Positions 49,686-62,496 are shown, counted from the first letter of the stretch. The stretch is 64,000 bases of DNA from Schistosoma mansoni (GCF_000237925.1 NC_031495.1:10951852-11015851), one strand, 5' to 3'. A program made the numbers and translations. Notes: generated by a model from the sequence alone, not told the origin.

Positions 49686-50900
49686 ACATTTTTAAATAAT
49701 AATGAAAAGGCAGTAAAAAGTTGTGAAACTTACTAGATAATTAAATAAAATACTTAATGATCAGCTTAGTTGTTAATCTTCTACCCAGAGTACAATATGA
49801 AATGTTTATCAAGTACTCACTCAGTTCAATTGTTTTAATAAGAATGACAACTGAAATGTTAATTAATAACGAGAATAAAAACCATTCTCATTTCAAATAA
49901 TCATTTATACATTTATTTCTCTGTATCGTTTGAAAGGAATATTTTTTTGGTAACTTGTATAATTTATAACTTCAATTGTCGATCCATATCAAATTGGTAC
50001 AATGTTTAGGTTAATAATTCTACTGTTGAATGGTTAAATATACATTATAACATAGTGATTGATAGTTGAAATCGGAAAAAGTTTATTTCATTTCTTAACT
50101 AATAGTAGTCACTCTATGCTTTCATATATTGAATGATGTTGTTATAAGTTAAATAGATGTGTATGTATGTAATAATGTGATTGCATTAATCTGTTATTCT
50201 AATAGCATATATATAATTCCACCTACGCGGATGACAAAATGTAACTAGATACAGACTAATAGTTTCCGTTATCAATTGTTTTCTATTGGTGAGAAATTCA
50301 ACAAGTCAAAGGGAGAGTTTGTAAAAAGGGAAGACAATAATTTTAAGTTTGATGTTTAAAAGACAGAAATAATTATAAAAGGGAAAATAATACAGATTTA
50401 GATAGGTAGAAGAAATTTCCATAATATCACCGTAATCAAATTAGAAATGGAACATACATTCTAAAATTTATTTTTGATAGTAAGCTGTTAGGTTGATCAA
50501 TTTAAAGACACTATTTATCATCACGAAATGAAATGAGTCAAATAATCAAAATATATTCTATAATCGTTTCTTCATTACAAAATTGAAAACAGACAACAAT
50601 GAACATTCTTTACCACTTTTCAAGTATTATCCTCTCCCCAAGAACCAATATTGTTTCGTAGTGGATATATGAATGTTAAATATGTTATAGTTAATTAAAC
50701 AGTAGTTAAAAAAAGGGAAGAAACAGATTCTTTTTTGAAATGGTGAAGCAGGAAAATATATTAACTCAGTGGTCAATAATGTCAATTTTGTAAATCAGTA
50801 TTTTCCAAACGATTGGAGGACCTCAGGAAGACTCCTGCTAGTCTAGTCTCTCTCTCTCCATATATATATATATATATATGGGTGATAACGAGAAGAAACA
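49686..50900. other. AT-rich non-coding stretch
   Basis: No gene or known repeat. A TA microsatellite occurs at about 50861-50879 after a CT-rich tract. Confidence 0.4.
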
Positions 50901-50962
50901 TGAAACGCGTAACTATAAGATAGGAGCTAGTTGAAACGCGTAACTATAAGATAGGAGCTAGT
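50901..50962. repeat. Perfect 2 x 31-bp tandem duplication
   Basis: The unit beginning TGAAACGCGTAACTATAAGA is repeated twice without a difference. Confidence 0.9.
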
Positions 50963-51049
50963 CAAAGAACACTAGCGTAAATCATATAAATTAGTGTGAA
51001 CAATCAGTTAGTAACTTACTTAAGCATTTCACTTGTTGTTGTTTTACTT

Positions 51050-51245
51050 GTATCTTCCCATTGTTATATTGGATTGCGATTAATCAGTCTCTTATTGACA
51101 TATGTGCATCCTATGCGGACTGCCTCGATATTGCCTGAAATCACAAGCTTTATAAGTAAAGATGGATAGTGGCTAGTAGTGGAATCCAGGACTCGCGTTT
51201 CGTCCTATTTTGGACTCGTCAGCTGTATGTATCTGCATCTCAAAG
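51050..51245 (-). repeat. Smalpha-type hammerhead SINE, antisense 3' part
   Basis: It runs from the tail end through the segment AGCAAAG-like (AAGTAAAGATGG) and the hammerhead, and stops just beyond it. The tRNA-like half is missing. Confidence 0.75.
51184..51228 (-). ncRNA. Hammerhead ribozyme, Smalpha type
   Basis: On the minus strand CTGACGA, stem II GTCC/GGAC and GAAA are intact. Stem I ATACAG/CTGGAT has one mismatch. Confidence 0.7.
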
Positions 51246-51539
51246 CGTTGCTTAGAAAATCTAATAATTTAAAAGATTTTGCCTTATATTGACATGATTA
51301 ATCAATTAAAGAATTCTTAGCCTGTTTACTAATCTCCATTCGGTTTATTTAATACTTTTAAACTCATATCGTATTTTAGCCGCAACTGAGTTTTGTTCAT
51401 GACTAATCTAATTAGTTTATTTCTATACCAAAACCGTATTTTCATTCATCGATTTTAAACTCCTAAAACAAACCTAACATTATTTTAATGGTTGAATTCA
51501 CGTATCGATCTAAGCTAGACAATGGATGAATAGTTGCAC
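51246..51539. other. AT-rich spacer
   Basis: No gene or repeat was recognised. Confidence 0.4.
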
Positions 51540-51808
51540 AAGGTCATGGATCGATTGAACTTAGACATTGACACCACTGAATGCCACCCGGCTCAGTGGC
51601 CTAGAGGTTAAACGTCCACGTGAGAGAACGAATGTTCTGAGTTCGAATCCCATATGCGTGATCGTGAATGCGTACTGCTGAGGAGTCTCATACTAGGACT
51701 AAATGGTCATCCAATGCTTGCAGGTTTTGAATGGTGATCTAGCCTAGATCGACTAATGAATTCAATTATTAAAGTTGCTACAATCTCCACAAACCCCTAT
51801 TCTGTTAA
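51540..51808 (+). repeat. Hammerhead SINE subfamily 2, sense copy
   Basis: CGGCTCAGTGGCCTAGAGG and GAGTTCGAATCC give good A and B boxes. The hammerhead keeps CTGAGGA but has TAAA in place of GAAA, so it should be inactive. The tail is AATCTCCACAAACCCC. Confidence 0.75.
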
Positions 51809-51878
51809 AACTTTTTGTTTAATGACTATCATATTTGAAAAATCACTTGTAATAACACATTCATAACTTGTTTATATT

Positions 51879-51916
<38 letters not shown>

Positions 51917-53861
51917 CAACTGGATAATGATTCAAATCGACTTCATTTGTAGATACAAGCTTATTTTCTTGATTGTTGGCTTATTTCAGAACTGTTTTCG
52001 AAGTACCTTTGAAGGCGAAATTGAGGAGAAACAATGAATGAATGTGACCATACATACTTCACATGATAATTTTTCTCCAGAGTCTTGAACATTTTAGTAA
52101 ATGCATAGAAATTCTTCTTGAACAAACAATGCAAAAACCTCTTACTGCTCAAGGTAGTTACAATGTCGAAAAAAATATAACAGTGGTTAATCTATAATAT
52201 TTGTAGCGACATTGTAGAGGATGAGAGCTTGAGAGTGTGTCGCTTCTGAATGAAACACAAATCGCTACTTATAGGTTATTTTCATACGTTTCTCATAATT
52301 TGCTCAATATGACAGCGGCCAGTATTTTAGAGCAGCTTTTAATGGACTTTTAATGGATTTACTTCAACCAACTAAAATAAAAAAAGGATATGCCAAAATA
52401 TTGAATCTCCTAGGATTGTGACTGCTTCCCATGTTGACTGATAAAATTCTATTATCTCAAAGGATAGAATGTGACACTGGTTACTACTAAATAACTCATT
52501 AGGAAGCCCCAAATTTACACAGTTCTGCACCCAGAAAGGACGTGGGTGATGGTTTAGATACTAACTAGAGATATACAAAATGGTTGTCCAATGCTCTACC
52601 AGTGGAAACACAGTCCTTAACTCCTATTTAGTATAACTAAGTGTTTGAGCTAACTTCCTTCGAAAGAAGATGTCATGCATCCATTTATTTTTAGTTAAAT
52701 CATCTACTTTATCGTTTTCTATACAGTATAGATCGATTAGTGAATTACAAACCTGATCAATAACTAAAATTTTCCTCTAAATCCATTTCTATATTTTGCA
52801 CATTATATGTGATTCAGTAATATAAGTAGTTTGAAACTCCAGTACACTAAACAACGGCACTGGCTATCCAGGTTGTGATCGTTTATACATTAAGTAGCCG
52901 TTTAAGTTTCATGAAGCAGAGTTGATCATTACTGTAGCTGGAGTAGTTCAACTTAGGGAAATTATTTAAATCCACTCAAATCCGGTTAAATATTTAAAAG
53001 GAATAGGGATATAAACGTTTTACTTTTTATCATCTCTATGTTCTTATCACTATTCTGTTTAAAATATCTGTTGAATAATTGACTTCCATAAATCTTTAAT
53101 ATACACATAAACATGCACTGAAATGGGATCAAATTAACAATGTATATATATGTCAGTATAATGCCGTCATAATTCTTTGTCTGTAAATAGTCACAGTATC
53201 AACTGCAGTTTATGTAATTTGATACTCACCTATATATTTAACCACTTTCATTTTCTCCTCTATCTGTTTCAGTTTGTTTATTATTGAAGGGAAAATAAAG
53301 GAGAATCTGCCTATAATCAACATATATCATCTATTGACAGCATGTTCGAATAAGAAATTTAAACATTGTATATCATTTTTAACAAAATAAAAACAAACTA
53401 AACAAATGAATTACATCTATCTATATTCATCTGTGATTCCATTCTAAATGTATGCAGAGATGATGTACGAATAGACGTATATATATAGATAGAGAGAGTT
53501 AATGAAAAGGATACACTGTGATATATTGGGAGTGTTATTTGATAGTTTGAATAATTCATACCATCATTCAATAAAGGAATAACAAATAAAAATCTTATTC
53601 CATAGATAAACAATCACAAAAATAGGATACTGATGGAGGAACACAAGTGTAATTTCTTAAATTTTCTACGATATACTTCACATTTGATATAGAGAACTGT
53701 GGTATTAAAAAAAAATTATACATTCCATTCTACATATAAATAAGCTTTAGAGAGAGAGAGAGAGAGGAATTTAATGACTGATTTTTTTTAGAGGATAACC
53801 TCATAACACTAAAATATGTCTAGAATGACTTGGTGGTGATTTCAAATAAAAAATGATTTTA
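51809..53861. other. AT-rich non-coding stretch
   Basis: It contains a TA microsatellite (51882-51914) and an AG run (53752-53766). No gene was recognised. Confidence 0.4.
51882..51914. repeat. (TA)n microsatellite
   Basis: Uninterrupted TA repeat of about 33 bp. Confidence 0.95.
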
Positions 53862-54125
53862 TCAGAAGGGGGTTTTGTGGAGATTTTAGTAATTTTATAT
53901 AGTTGAGATCATGAGTCAATTGAAGCTAGACCACCATGGAAAACCTGGAAACACTGGACGGCCACTTCGTCCTCTTGTGGAACTCCTCAGCAGTGAGCAT
54001 CGACGATCCCGTCTCACGAGATTCGAACCCAGGACCTATCAGTCTGTTGGGAGATATCAACTCACTGAAGACAATTGGTGAATGGTTGCTCAATTTCGTA
54101 GATTGGTTGAAGTTACACATTTTTT
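53862..54125. repeat. Hammerhead SINE (family 1), fold-back composite
   Basis: The antisense copy from tail to B box (53862-54043) is joined to a sense 5' segment (54044-54125). That segment starts GTTGGGAGATATCAACTCAC, which lies upstream of the A box in full units. In the antisense hammerhead, GAAA reads GAAG and stem II has a mismatch. Confidence 0.75.
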
Positions 54126-54269
54126 AGGTGACATCAGTCATTTGTAATATATATTTATTCAACTTCATATTATTTTACATTGGTAATGACCAATTTCCTG
54201 GAATTATCAGACATTTATTGCAATATACTATGAATGAACTGATAAAGATGTTTCCGAGCTAATATTTTA

Positions 54270-54470
54270 AAACTGAAGAATAGTTGGATATTAACACTTT
54301 CGAATGAAGACTTAGATGTTCACAGGTTGAGGCGCACGAGACTGAAAGTCCTAGATTTGGCTCTTGGTAGTTGATATGAAGATGCCCACTGCTGGGAAAT
54401 CTAATACGAGGATAAAATGACCGTTCTAACTTCGATCGATTAGTGGTTTCAATCAAATTTCTTTATCTGA
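54270..54470 (+). repeat. Hammerhead SINE, decayed sense copy
   Basis: AGACTGAAAGTCCTAGATTTG, GCCCACTGCTGGGAAATC and ACTTCGATCGATTAGTGG follow the order of the B-box side, ribozyme and tail of subfamily 2. The ribozyme core is lost. Confidence 0.5.
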
Positions 54471-54489
54471 ATATCTCAAGGTGAAGCAT

Positions 54490-54905
54490 TATAAGCAAAG
54501 ATGCATAGTGGCCATCAGTGGAATTCAGGACGCGCGTTTCGTCCTATTTGGGACTCATCAACCGGATGTGCCTGAATCCTAGAGATCATATTCACTCCGA
54601 AACTTGAAGCCAGTGGCTATCTGGACTCAGTAAATGAATGGATAACGTGATGGTATTTGAAGTGAACAATACTGGGTTCGACTCCTAGAGTGAGCATCAA
54701 CTCTACGATGCAGGTATATTCAGCTGACGAGTGTGAAAATAGGACGAAACGCGAGTCCTGGATTCTACTACTAACCACCATCCATCTTTGCTTATAATAC
54801 TTGTGATTTAAGTTAATATCGAAGTCATCCGCACAGGATACACATATGACAATAACAGAATGATCAATTGTAGTCCTTAATATCAATGTAAAGATTCAAT
54901 ATACT
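54490..54905. repeat. Smalpha-type hammerhead SINE, fold-back composite
   Basis: An antisense 3' piece (54490-54612) starts at AAGCAAAGATGC, the same end point as the copy at 6207. A full-length sense unit (54613-54905) follows. The antisense hammerhead has TTGATGA (first C lost). The sense hammerhead (54718-54763) keeps CTGACGA and GAAA, but stem II is weak (GTGT opposite GGAC). Confidence 0.75.
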
Positions 54906-55454
54906 AAAATATCTATATTATATTACTTCAATTCTTTACAATATGATGATATAATTTGATTGAAAAAAATTTCTTAGATTATACATAAGATTAATGAATT
55001 AGTTTACTATTGTTCTACATTCAATACATTAAAAGTTCAAAGTTATTGAATTTCAATAACGAACTTATAGTAACTCATCATATTTCTTTTTTTAGACAAT
55101 GTAAACGTCATTGGCATTAATTAATGTTTCTTTAAAAAATATTCATTCAATAGACAATAGATTCCACATATTTGAAGGTTCTATATCTTTCTGTTACAAT
55201 CATATTAACTTAACTAGAGTAGTTTATAAAATAAGGCTAACATTCTTTTAAGAAAAGTAGTTTGGCTGACGTTTCTACAACTATAGAGAACTGGTACTGA
55301 TATATAGGTACCTTGATTCTCATGATATAAAGAAAACGATAAAACTGATGATAAAAGAATATTCTATGAACATTCCAGAAGAAAAATGGTGACGTTTTTA
55401 ACCAAATAGATTCATTCTTTTATAGGTAGATTTTAGTGACAAAATTAATGCAAA
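54906..55454. other. AT-rich non-coding stretch
   Basis: No gene or repeat was recognised. Confidence 0.4.
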
Positions 55455-55925
55455 ATGTATACGAAAGGTACTGGGTTCGAGTCCCAAAGTGAACATCAAC
55501 TGTGAGATGCAGGTACATTCAGCTGACGAGTCCCAAATAGGAGGAAACGCACGTCCTAGATTCCAGTGCTAGCCAATATCCATCTCTGCTTACAATGCTT
55601 GTGAATTAAGGCTATATAGAGGCAATACGCACAGTTTGCACATATGCCAATTAGAGACTGACCAGTTGCAGTTCTAAACATCAGTGGAAGGATTCAAACA
55701 AACAATACTAATTGAATTTAGACTTCACTTCATTGCATAAGCAAGTGGTTATCAGGACTCAGTAGCTGAGTGGATAACGCGATGGCGTTTGAAGCGAAAG
55801 GTACTTGGTTCGAGTCCCAGAGTGAACATCAATTGTGAGATGCAGGTGCATCCTGTTGACGAGTCTCAGACCGGACGAAACGCGCGTCCTGGATTCCATT
55901 ACTAGCCACTATCCATCTTTGTTTT
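55455..55925 (+). repeat. Smalpha-type hammerhead SINE, head-to-tail dimer
   Basis: Unit 1 (55455-55735) begins at the B box. Unit 2 (55736-55925) has a perfect A box TAGCTGAGTGG and B box GGTTCGAGTCC. It ends at CCATCTTTG, the end point used by other copies. The second hammerhead has TTGACGA, so only the first looks functional. The inter-unit junction is the same as in the dimer at 47.86 kb. Confidence 0.8.
55517..55561 (+). ncRNA. Hammerhead ribozyme, Smalpha type
   Basis: CTGACGA and GAAA are intact. Stem I ATTCAG/CTAGAT has one mismatch or wobble, and stem II GTCC/GGAG lacks the outermost pair. Confidence 0.65.
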
Positions 55926-56589
55926 CAAAATGTATACTGTTTATTATACTGAATGAAAGTCACACGAATTCAAAATAAACTATATTATACTGATCAACTA
56001 ACACACAGAATTAAATACGGAATTCATACCGAACAGAAATTATACTAAGTAAATAAGCAACCTTTAGGCTTTATTCTGTCCTAAATGATATAAAAAAAAT
56101 GATTCATTTTATAAGATAATCGGAAACAGACTTATCAATGTTTAGTTTGACTATAGAATAAGGTCTAATATTCACTAGTTTTATGTCCAAACAAATTTAC
56201 ATAGAATTTATTATTATTATTAGCTTTATTCAATATTATATTTTTGGCATAATATAGAATTCTCAACCCAAAGTATTTCAATAAGTTTCCGTTTCTCACT
56301 TCTTCGTCGATCCTGATGATAAATATTGAGTGGTCGCCAGTTAGAAGTTAGCAGTCCAGTCAATCGACATATGAATAGTGTACATTCTTTTCGCTGTATA
56401 TTGCCAGCAACCAAGATATTTCTGATTAGGTCTTTTGTAACCTTTACAATATAAGGTTGTATAATTTTTAGAAACGCATCTGAATAGGTTGTGCGATTAA
56501 TAGCCATAATGATGTATTAAAACAAACAAAATTAGATAGGTTGTTGAAATATCTAAATGGCAGGAACAGGTAGTCCAGATGTTTAAACA
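55926..56589. other. AT-rich non-coding stretch
   Basis: A 93-codon minus-strand frame (56226-56507) has no recognisable domain and is not called. Confidence 0.35.
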
Positions 56590-56780
56590 GACCGCCAGTT
56601 GTTGCCTGGACTCAGTAAATAAATAGACAACGCGATGATGTTTGAAGAGAACTTCACTGGATTCGAGTCTCAGAGTGAAGATCAACTCTGAGATACAGGT
56701 ATATTCATCTGATGAGTCTCAAATAGGAGGGAACGTGTGTCCTGGATTCCACTACTAGTGACCATGCACCTCTGAATATA
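56590..56780 (+). repeat. Smalpha-type hammerhead SINE, decayed sense copy
   Basis: The A-box side GGACTCAGTAAATAAATAG is eroded. The hammerhead keeps CTGATGA but GAAA reads GGAA. It ends close to the shared end point (CACCTCTG). Confidence 0.65.
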
Positions 56781-57527
56781 AGGTTATGTTTAATAATATT
56801 TTATAATTTAATGATGTGAGCCAGTGAAACTTTTAGGAAACTGACGTTTGCTTTTGTAATGACTGTATGGTCAATCTGATGAAATAATAAAACAACTGAT
56901 CTATTCGAAATGATCATTTACTCACAGAACCGATCAGTTTTCATCCCTAATTCAACAGATTTTAGGTGATAAAACACAAGTGCTACTTGTTTACAAGTTA
57001 CTGATTATATGATTATAATATGCTTGTCAATCAGCTAATGACTAATCAAGAGTAATCTACTAATCATATGACTTCAGACATCAAAAATTCCATCTCTCAA
57101 GGTCATATTCAAAGACTATACCATTGAGTTATCTTATGACTACATAACGGTTATAAAATAAACTAAAAGGAAACCTTAATAGTCATATGGTTGAAATCAG
57201 TGGTCTCCGGTTTATCTCAATAGTACACTATGAACTATATTAGAAAGCATAACAACTAATGATAATTCAATTTTTCAGTATGAAAGTTTCATTGTCAAAT
57301 TTTCAAAAAATCACATATATATTAATGATTCTATACAATTAATTCTTAATTCCAAACTTAAACAAAAACAGAAACGATAATGTTTAATTACGTTTCTTGT
57401 TCTATAATAAGTTACAGTAGAAATTTATTTGATAGAAGTTTATTGGTCACCTATTATATTAAATGTCATAAAGGTTTCATTTACTTCTATTCATCATACT
57501 AGTCTAACATTACCTAAATTATAATTG
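56781..57527. other. AT-rich non-coding stretch
   Basis: No gene or repeat was recognised. Confidence 0.4.
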
Positions 57528-57770
57528 ATTGATCACTGGGTGGTGATCAATGTCATACATGTCAAGTCCTTTTTAGTGCTGATCGAATACTACATCTCAG
57601 TCCTACTGGAGGTCGGTCGCGGCCCGAATAGCTCAGTAGTAACGTCTCTGACTGTGAAGCTGGGTGCGATATGGCCACTAGTCTAGGTGGTTCGACAGTG
57701 CGTGAGATAAGATGGTGGTTGACCACTTTCAATCACCATCTTATCACCTAAATATCCTAACACAGGATAA
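57528..57770 (+). repeat. Third tRNA-headed SINE-like element with two hairpins
   Basis: A tRNA-like head (GCCCGAATAGCTCAGTAG, then GACTGTGAAGCTGGG) has the A box TAGCTCAGTAG and the B box GGTTCGACAG. On its left is a perfect 9-bp hairpin (57528-57551). On its right is a 17-bp near-perfect hairpin (57706-57745, GATAAGATGGTG.. with CACCATCTTATC). It is unrelated to the hammerhead families. The B box is eroded, so it is not a working tRNA gene. Confidence 0.5.
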
Positions 57771-59504
57771 CTTCAAATAGTTTATTTTTTTTTCTAGTAA
57801 TAATTTCTATGTAAGTTACATTTCAATGATAAATATAAGCAAATTCAAAGACTTATTATGTACACAGGTGTATTTTTTTTATAGAAATTATGCAAACAAA
57901 ATGTATTTCTATACCTATAAATGAGAAGGATAACTATGGAAGAATAGTTTTCATCTTAGATAGAAAGTTTCTATATATATATTCAATAGACTTTTGATGT
58001 TTATACATCCCAATTTTTTGATAGATTAATCTGAATATATGTATCATATATATAGAAAGAGATAGAGAGAGAGTGACTATTTGTTATGAAAACTTGACTG
58101 TAAATTAGTTCAAAATAAGTGTACCAAGTAAGTTATGCAAAATTGAATTATGTTCCGGATAAATATTCATTTACCTGTATACATATAAAATACAAACAAT
58201 ATACTCTTTGTACTATAGATATAAATGAACAGAAGTTAGTTAAATAAATTTAATAGTGAATAATGAATAACAATTTTTATAAATTTATCAAAACATTCTA
58301 TGTTAGTTGTCAACACAATTTTAGGCGTCAGGTAAAATAACATCAACACTATATTTATTTAGATATATACTTCGAATACTTTTTTTGCTGTTGTTGTTGT
58401 TTTGATTCACTGTTTCTATTGTGGAATTGAACAAGGTATTTCTCTCTCCCCCCTCCCTCCCTGTCTCTCCTCTCTCTCTCTCCTTTTTTTCTCTTTTCTA
58501 GAAAATTTTTCTATCATTGTGTGTATGTTTTTATTTAAAAAAAAAAGATTATACAATTCATTTTGACCATTTAAGTAGTAGTAACATTCATTGAAAATTT
58601 TTTATTTATATGTGAAAATCTGATGATTAAGTAAAAGTGTATACTCAATTGAACTTCGTACTGATATAATTCAATGTGTACAATTAAATTTATATTAGGA
58701 ATGTACCATTATGTACCATTATGTAATCTGTTTAGGCTAAAGTTTATAAGACTTTTAGTTATCTATATGTGTTTATGTAAGTCTATATACATTGACTAGT
58801 ATACATTGATTCTAATAAAAGTTTGAATGATTACGTAACTAAGATATCTGTTATTTGTTGTTGTTATTGTTAGTGTGTACATTATTAACCAATGTTAAGT
58901 TTTGTAAAAGCTTTCAATATATGAATGTATAGTTTAGATAGATCTGAACTTGATTTTACCATCCTATTTAATTCATCTAAATTAATTTGAATAAAATAAA
59001 CAATCTTGAAAACTGTAACATAAGAGTCATTTTTTTAAAAATATATTAAAACACAAACATTAAAATCCTTCACTTTAAATATTTTGATATATGTGAACAT
59101 TATAAAATAATTTTTATTTTTCTAGTCAATAAAAGTTAACTCCTGTTTAATAAGGGAGGCAAAATCCGACTCATACGTCCTCGTCTTGCCTCCTAGATTA
59201 TGAGATTGTTTCCATGACCTAATGTGAGTGGTAACCTGGGTGTTGGAAATCGGCCTAATCAACCAATCTAGCTATACCAACAAATGATTACGAAGGCTAG
59301 AAAGAATTATTGCATAATTATTATTGGTTCAAAAAGAAAGAATGAGTTTGCTTAAAAAAAAACAAAAAGAAAGATGAAATGATTCTACGTAAGCAATGTA
59401 AAAACAGCTATTGAGCCCCAGTAGTTGTACCGTGCTTCGATGTAGCATTCTTCTCCAGAAGGGCCAACTAGGCTTCACCATGTTACTGTTTAATAAATTT
59501 GTAT
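57771..59504. other. AT-rich non-coding stretch
   Basis: It contains a polypyrimidine tract (about 58438-58502, CT repeats with C runs) and a 12-bp direct repeat ATGTACCATT near 58700. Slightly richer sequence at 59150-59290 and 59400-59480 could not be assigned. Confidence 0.4.
58438..58502. repeat. Polypyrimidine tract
   Basis: About 65 bp almost wholly C and T, mirror-like in places. Confidence 0.85.
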
Positions 59505-59597
59505 TATTTCAATAGTTGAGATCATTAGTCAATCGAAGCTAGACCATTATGGAAAACCTGGAAGTACTTGATGGACGTTTCTTCCTATTGTGGAAAT
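59505..59597 (-). repeat. Hammerhead SINE (family 1), antisense fragment
   Basis: Only the tail and the 3' half of the hammerhead remain (GGAAAACCTGGAAG, TTTCTTCCTATTGTGG). Confidence 0.65.
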
Positions 59598-60469
59598 GAA
59601 TATTTAATAATATAAATTACATATATTATGTGAATAATTAAATAATGATTTACGATTACCTTTAAAAAATACATTTCATTGTATTTTAGGTCTATTAAAA
59701 GAGTTAATCTGGATCCTAAAAAGAGATCATACATAAATTTCGAACTAAGTCTTAAATGTTAAAAAGTTAGAAGATAAATGAATATGGACGAAACAAATTA
59801 TTTTCTATAATGAATTTGTATCTACTTAGGAGTTATTGTATTGCGTACTTATTTTACTAACCTTCTAATATATTCTTTATTCAAGCTTAACATCAAAAAC
59901 CTTAATAGCTCAGAAACAGTGGAAGTTTTTGTTACTAATCAAGTCCCGGTAACATAACGAGATACCTTTACAAATCAGGTATTAGAAAGTTGACTGGTAA
60001 GTTATAAAACCTGATAATTAATTGAGGAAGTTATTTTCATATTATTCTGAAATCCTAAACACGTGCTAGAAAATGAAGAAAAAAGTTTGAAACTCGTCTT
60101 CTTTACAAGAATAGGGTAACGTATCTAAGGCTGATTCTTCTGGAGTAATCTATTCATCAAAAATCTCAGTATATTTTGTTTAATGACTGAATAACAGGCA
60201 ACTGTATGTTAATAAAAGCTATTAAGTGGGATATTTATTAGGCTACAATTTCAAGAAACGATACTTGTTTATAGTTTATTATTTTATGTAGTAAGAATAC
60301 GGTCGAAAACCATAACTTATGTATGTTTAAAATATATAATGTGACATGTGTTAAAGAATTTATGGTCGCAAACTAATTTCAAACCTGATATTTCAATACA
60401 TAAATGTATAAAAATATGTTTAGACCCCTCCCCAAAAAAAATTTTTCCCTTTGATATGCTTCATCTCAT
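59598..60469. other. AT-rich non-coding stretch
   Basis: No gene or repeat was recognised. Confidence 0.4.
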
Positions 60470-61425
60470 TTTTCTTTCAGGATTCCTAGTCAGGGGTTGT
60501 CTCGTGATACGGTTTCGTGATTTCCGTAATATATTTCCTATCTACTTTCAATATCTTTTCCTACTTTCCTCTTCACCTAGAATTTAGTTTGTCCTCTCCC
60601 ATATTACTCTGTTGCTGATGGTATCCGACACACAGATATGGAGTATCTTGCATAGACAATTGTTCATTAATATCTATGCGTTTTTCATGATGGCTGTAGT
60701 AGTTCCCCAAGTTTCAGCCTCATTCAACTGAACTGTCTTGATGTCTGTATTGAATATTCTCACTTCGATATTGGTTGACAGTTGTTTTGAGTTGTATATG
60801 TTCCTCAACTGTAGGAATGCTGTTATCACTATGTCAATCCCTTCCTAAACGTCTGCATCGCATCCTCCTCACTCATCGATAATGCTTCACAGACACGTGA
60901 AAGTTTCCACTTCTCACAGAGCTTCTCCATCAAGTGTGATTGGGTCGATGTTCTCTGCATTGTATTTCATGATGTTGCTTTTACCCTTGTGTATGTTGAG
61001 GCCTACTGATGCAGAGGCTGATACCATACTGGTTGTCTTCATCTGCATTTATTTGTGTGTATGGGATAAAGGAGCCATTGTCTTCCGTGTTTTCCCTGAG
61101 ATGTGGAGGTCTTGATAATCCAGTCAACCACCAGAATAAAGAGGAAGGTTAAGAGTAAGCAGCCGTGTCTGACTCTGGTCCTCACTTGGAATCCATCTGT
61201 CAACTGTCCTCCATGAAATTCTCCACAGCATAATCCGTCGTGTGATTTCCGTATGACGTTCACGATTTTCTCAGTTACACCGTAGTATCGAAGGTGTTTC
61301 TCCTACCCACAAAGTCAAATGTTTTCTCGTAGTCGAGGAAGTTGATGTATGGTGACAAGTTCCATTTAATTGATCATCCAACCATGTTCTATAGTGTCGC
61401 AAAGGATGCTGTATACTCAAAATCT
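60470..61425 (-). pseudogene. RTE-clade reverse transcriptase relic
   Basis: This is the same family as the relic at 36.6 kb. In frames on the minus strand it reads VRHGCLLLTFLFILVVDWIIKTSTS (motif B region) and then a jump to sequence after motif C. Later blocks give the LQLRNIYNSKQLSTNIE-type region and the part before the C-terminus. The catalytic motif C (xxDD) is deleted between WLLYPIHT and the following block. Stops and frame changes interrupt it. Confidence 0.65.
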
Positions 61426-62496
61426 GTTTGAATTTAACAACTATTAATAATGATTCATTCGTCTTAGAAATTTTTTTCTGTCTCCCACCAAGTTCATTGT
61501 GAAATAGACCTATCTAGACAAAAATTAAATTTTCCATATTATATAAGATCGAAACAAAGTGTAGCAAGTACTCTTAAAATGATGCTTCTTGAGGGTCTAA
61601 CTAGTCTATTTTTGGGTCATTATTTTTAAATAATCCTCAAGGAGAATAAGTGCCTTCATATCAATCACCAGTTGGCTCTTATCGATTTAGAAAAAAAAAC
61701 AAAACAAAACAAACAAATACATAACTAGATTTTTGTTGATAAAGTTTAAAAAATGACAATTCATTATTTTATTATAACTAACATATTTTGTATAATCACA
61801 TTTAAGACAGATACCTTTTCTTTTGAAATGGTACAGAAGATTTCTAACTTGAAAAAAAAAAGAAAACAAAGAAAGATTTCAACAATGTTACATTCTTAAA
61901 TCTGTATACTTTCATCCTGAAGTTGTCATTGTCCTAGTTGGCAAAATAACCTTTTTTGTAAACTTAATACTGAAAAAAAATGTAACATCTTCAAAGCATC
62001 CATATATATACATATATACTACCTAGTGATAAGAGTTGTGCTTATTAAGAAGTTAAAATAATTAATATACCCTTCTAATAAAGTTCATTTGATTTAATGA
62101 ATGTTATGATGAAATAATCCAACTTGGATTACTTCGTCAAATAATTTTATTAATCTATTAATCAAATATAACTAATAAGTTATAGGTTATAATCAGAGTT
62201 ACTAGGTGAACAAAAACAAACAATGTATACTTTTATTGTACTTTGAAAAATAATGAGTAAAGTATGCAACTTCTAAACACGTCACTTCCTATATCATATA
62301 CAGAATTGTTAAATAATTGTACAGATGAAATTATCTACATTCAAAATGTTAACCTAATTTCTAACCTGAAAACTACTTTCCGTTGTCATCTTGATGAAAT
62401 CGTATTTTCTCAATAGGAATATAGAGTAAGATTAATCTGTTTTATTATTCCATATTCTATCTTTATCATATCATGGTTATTTACTAAATAAGATTA
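61426..62496. other. AT-rich non-coding stretch
   Basis: No gene or repeat was recognised. A-rich tracts occur at about 61690 and 61850. Confidence 0.4.

Noticed and set aside
53752-53766. AG run as a functional element.
   Set aside because: Plain microsatellite; similar runs occur at 42242 and 58060.
56226-56507. A 93-codon minus-strand frame.
   Set aside because: No domain or splice evidence; length is not exceptional for random frames here.
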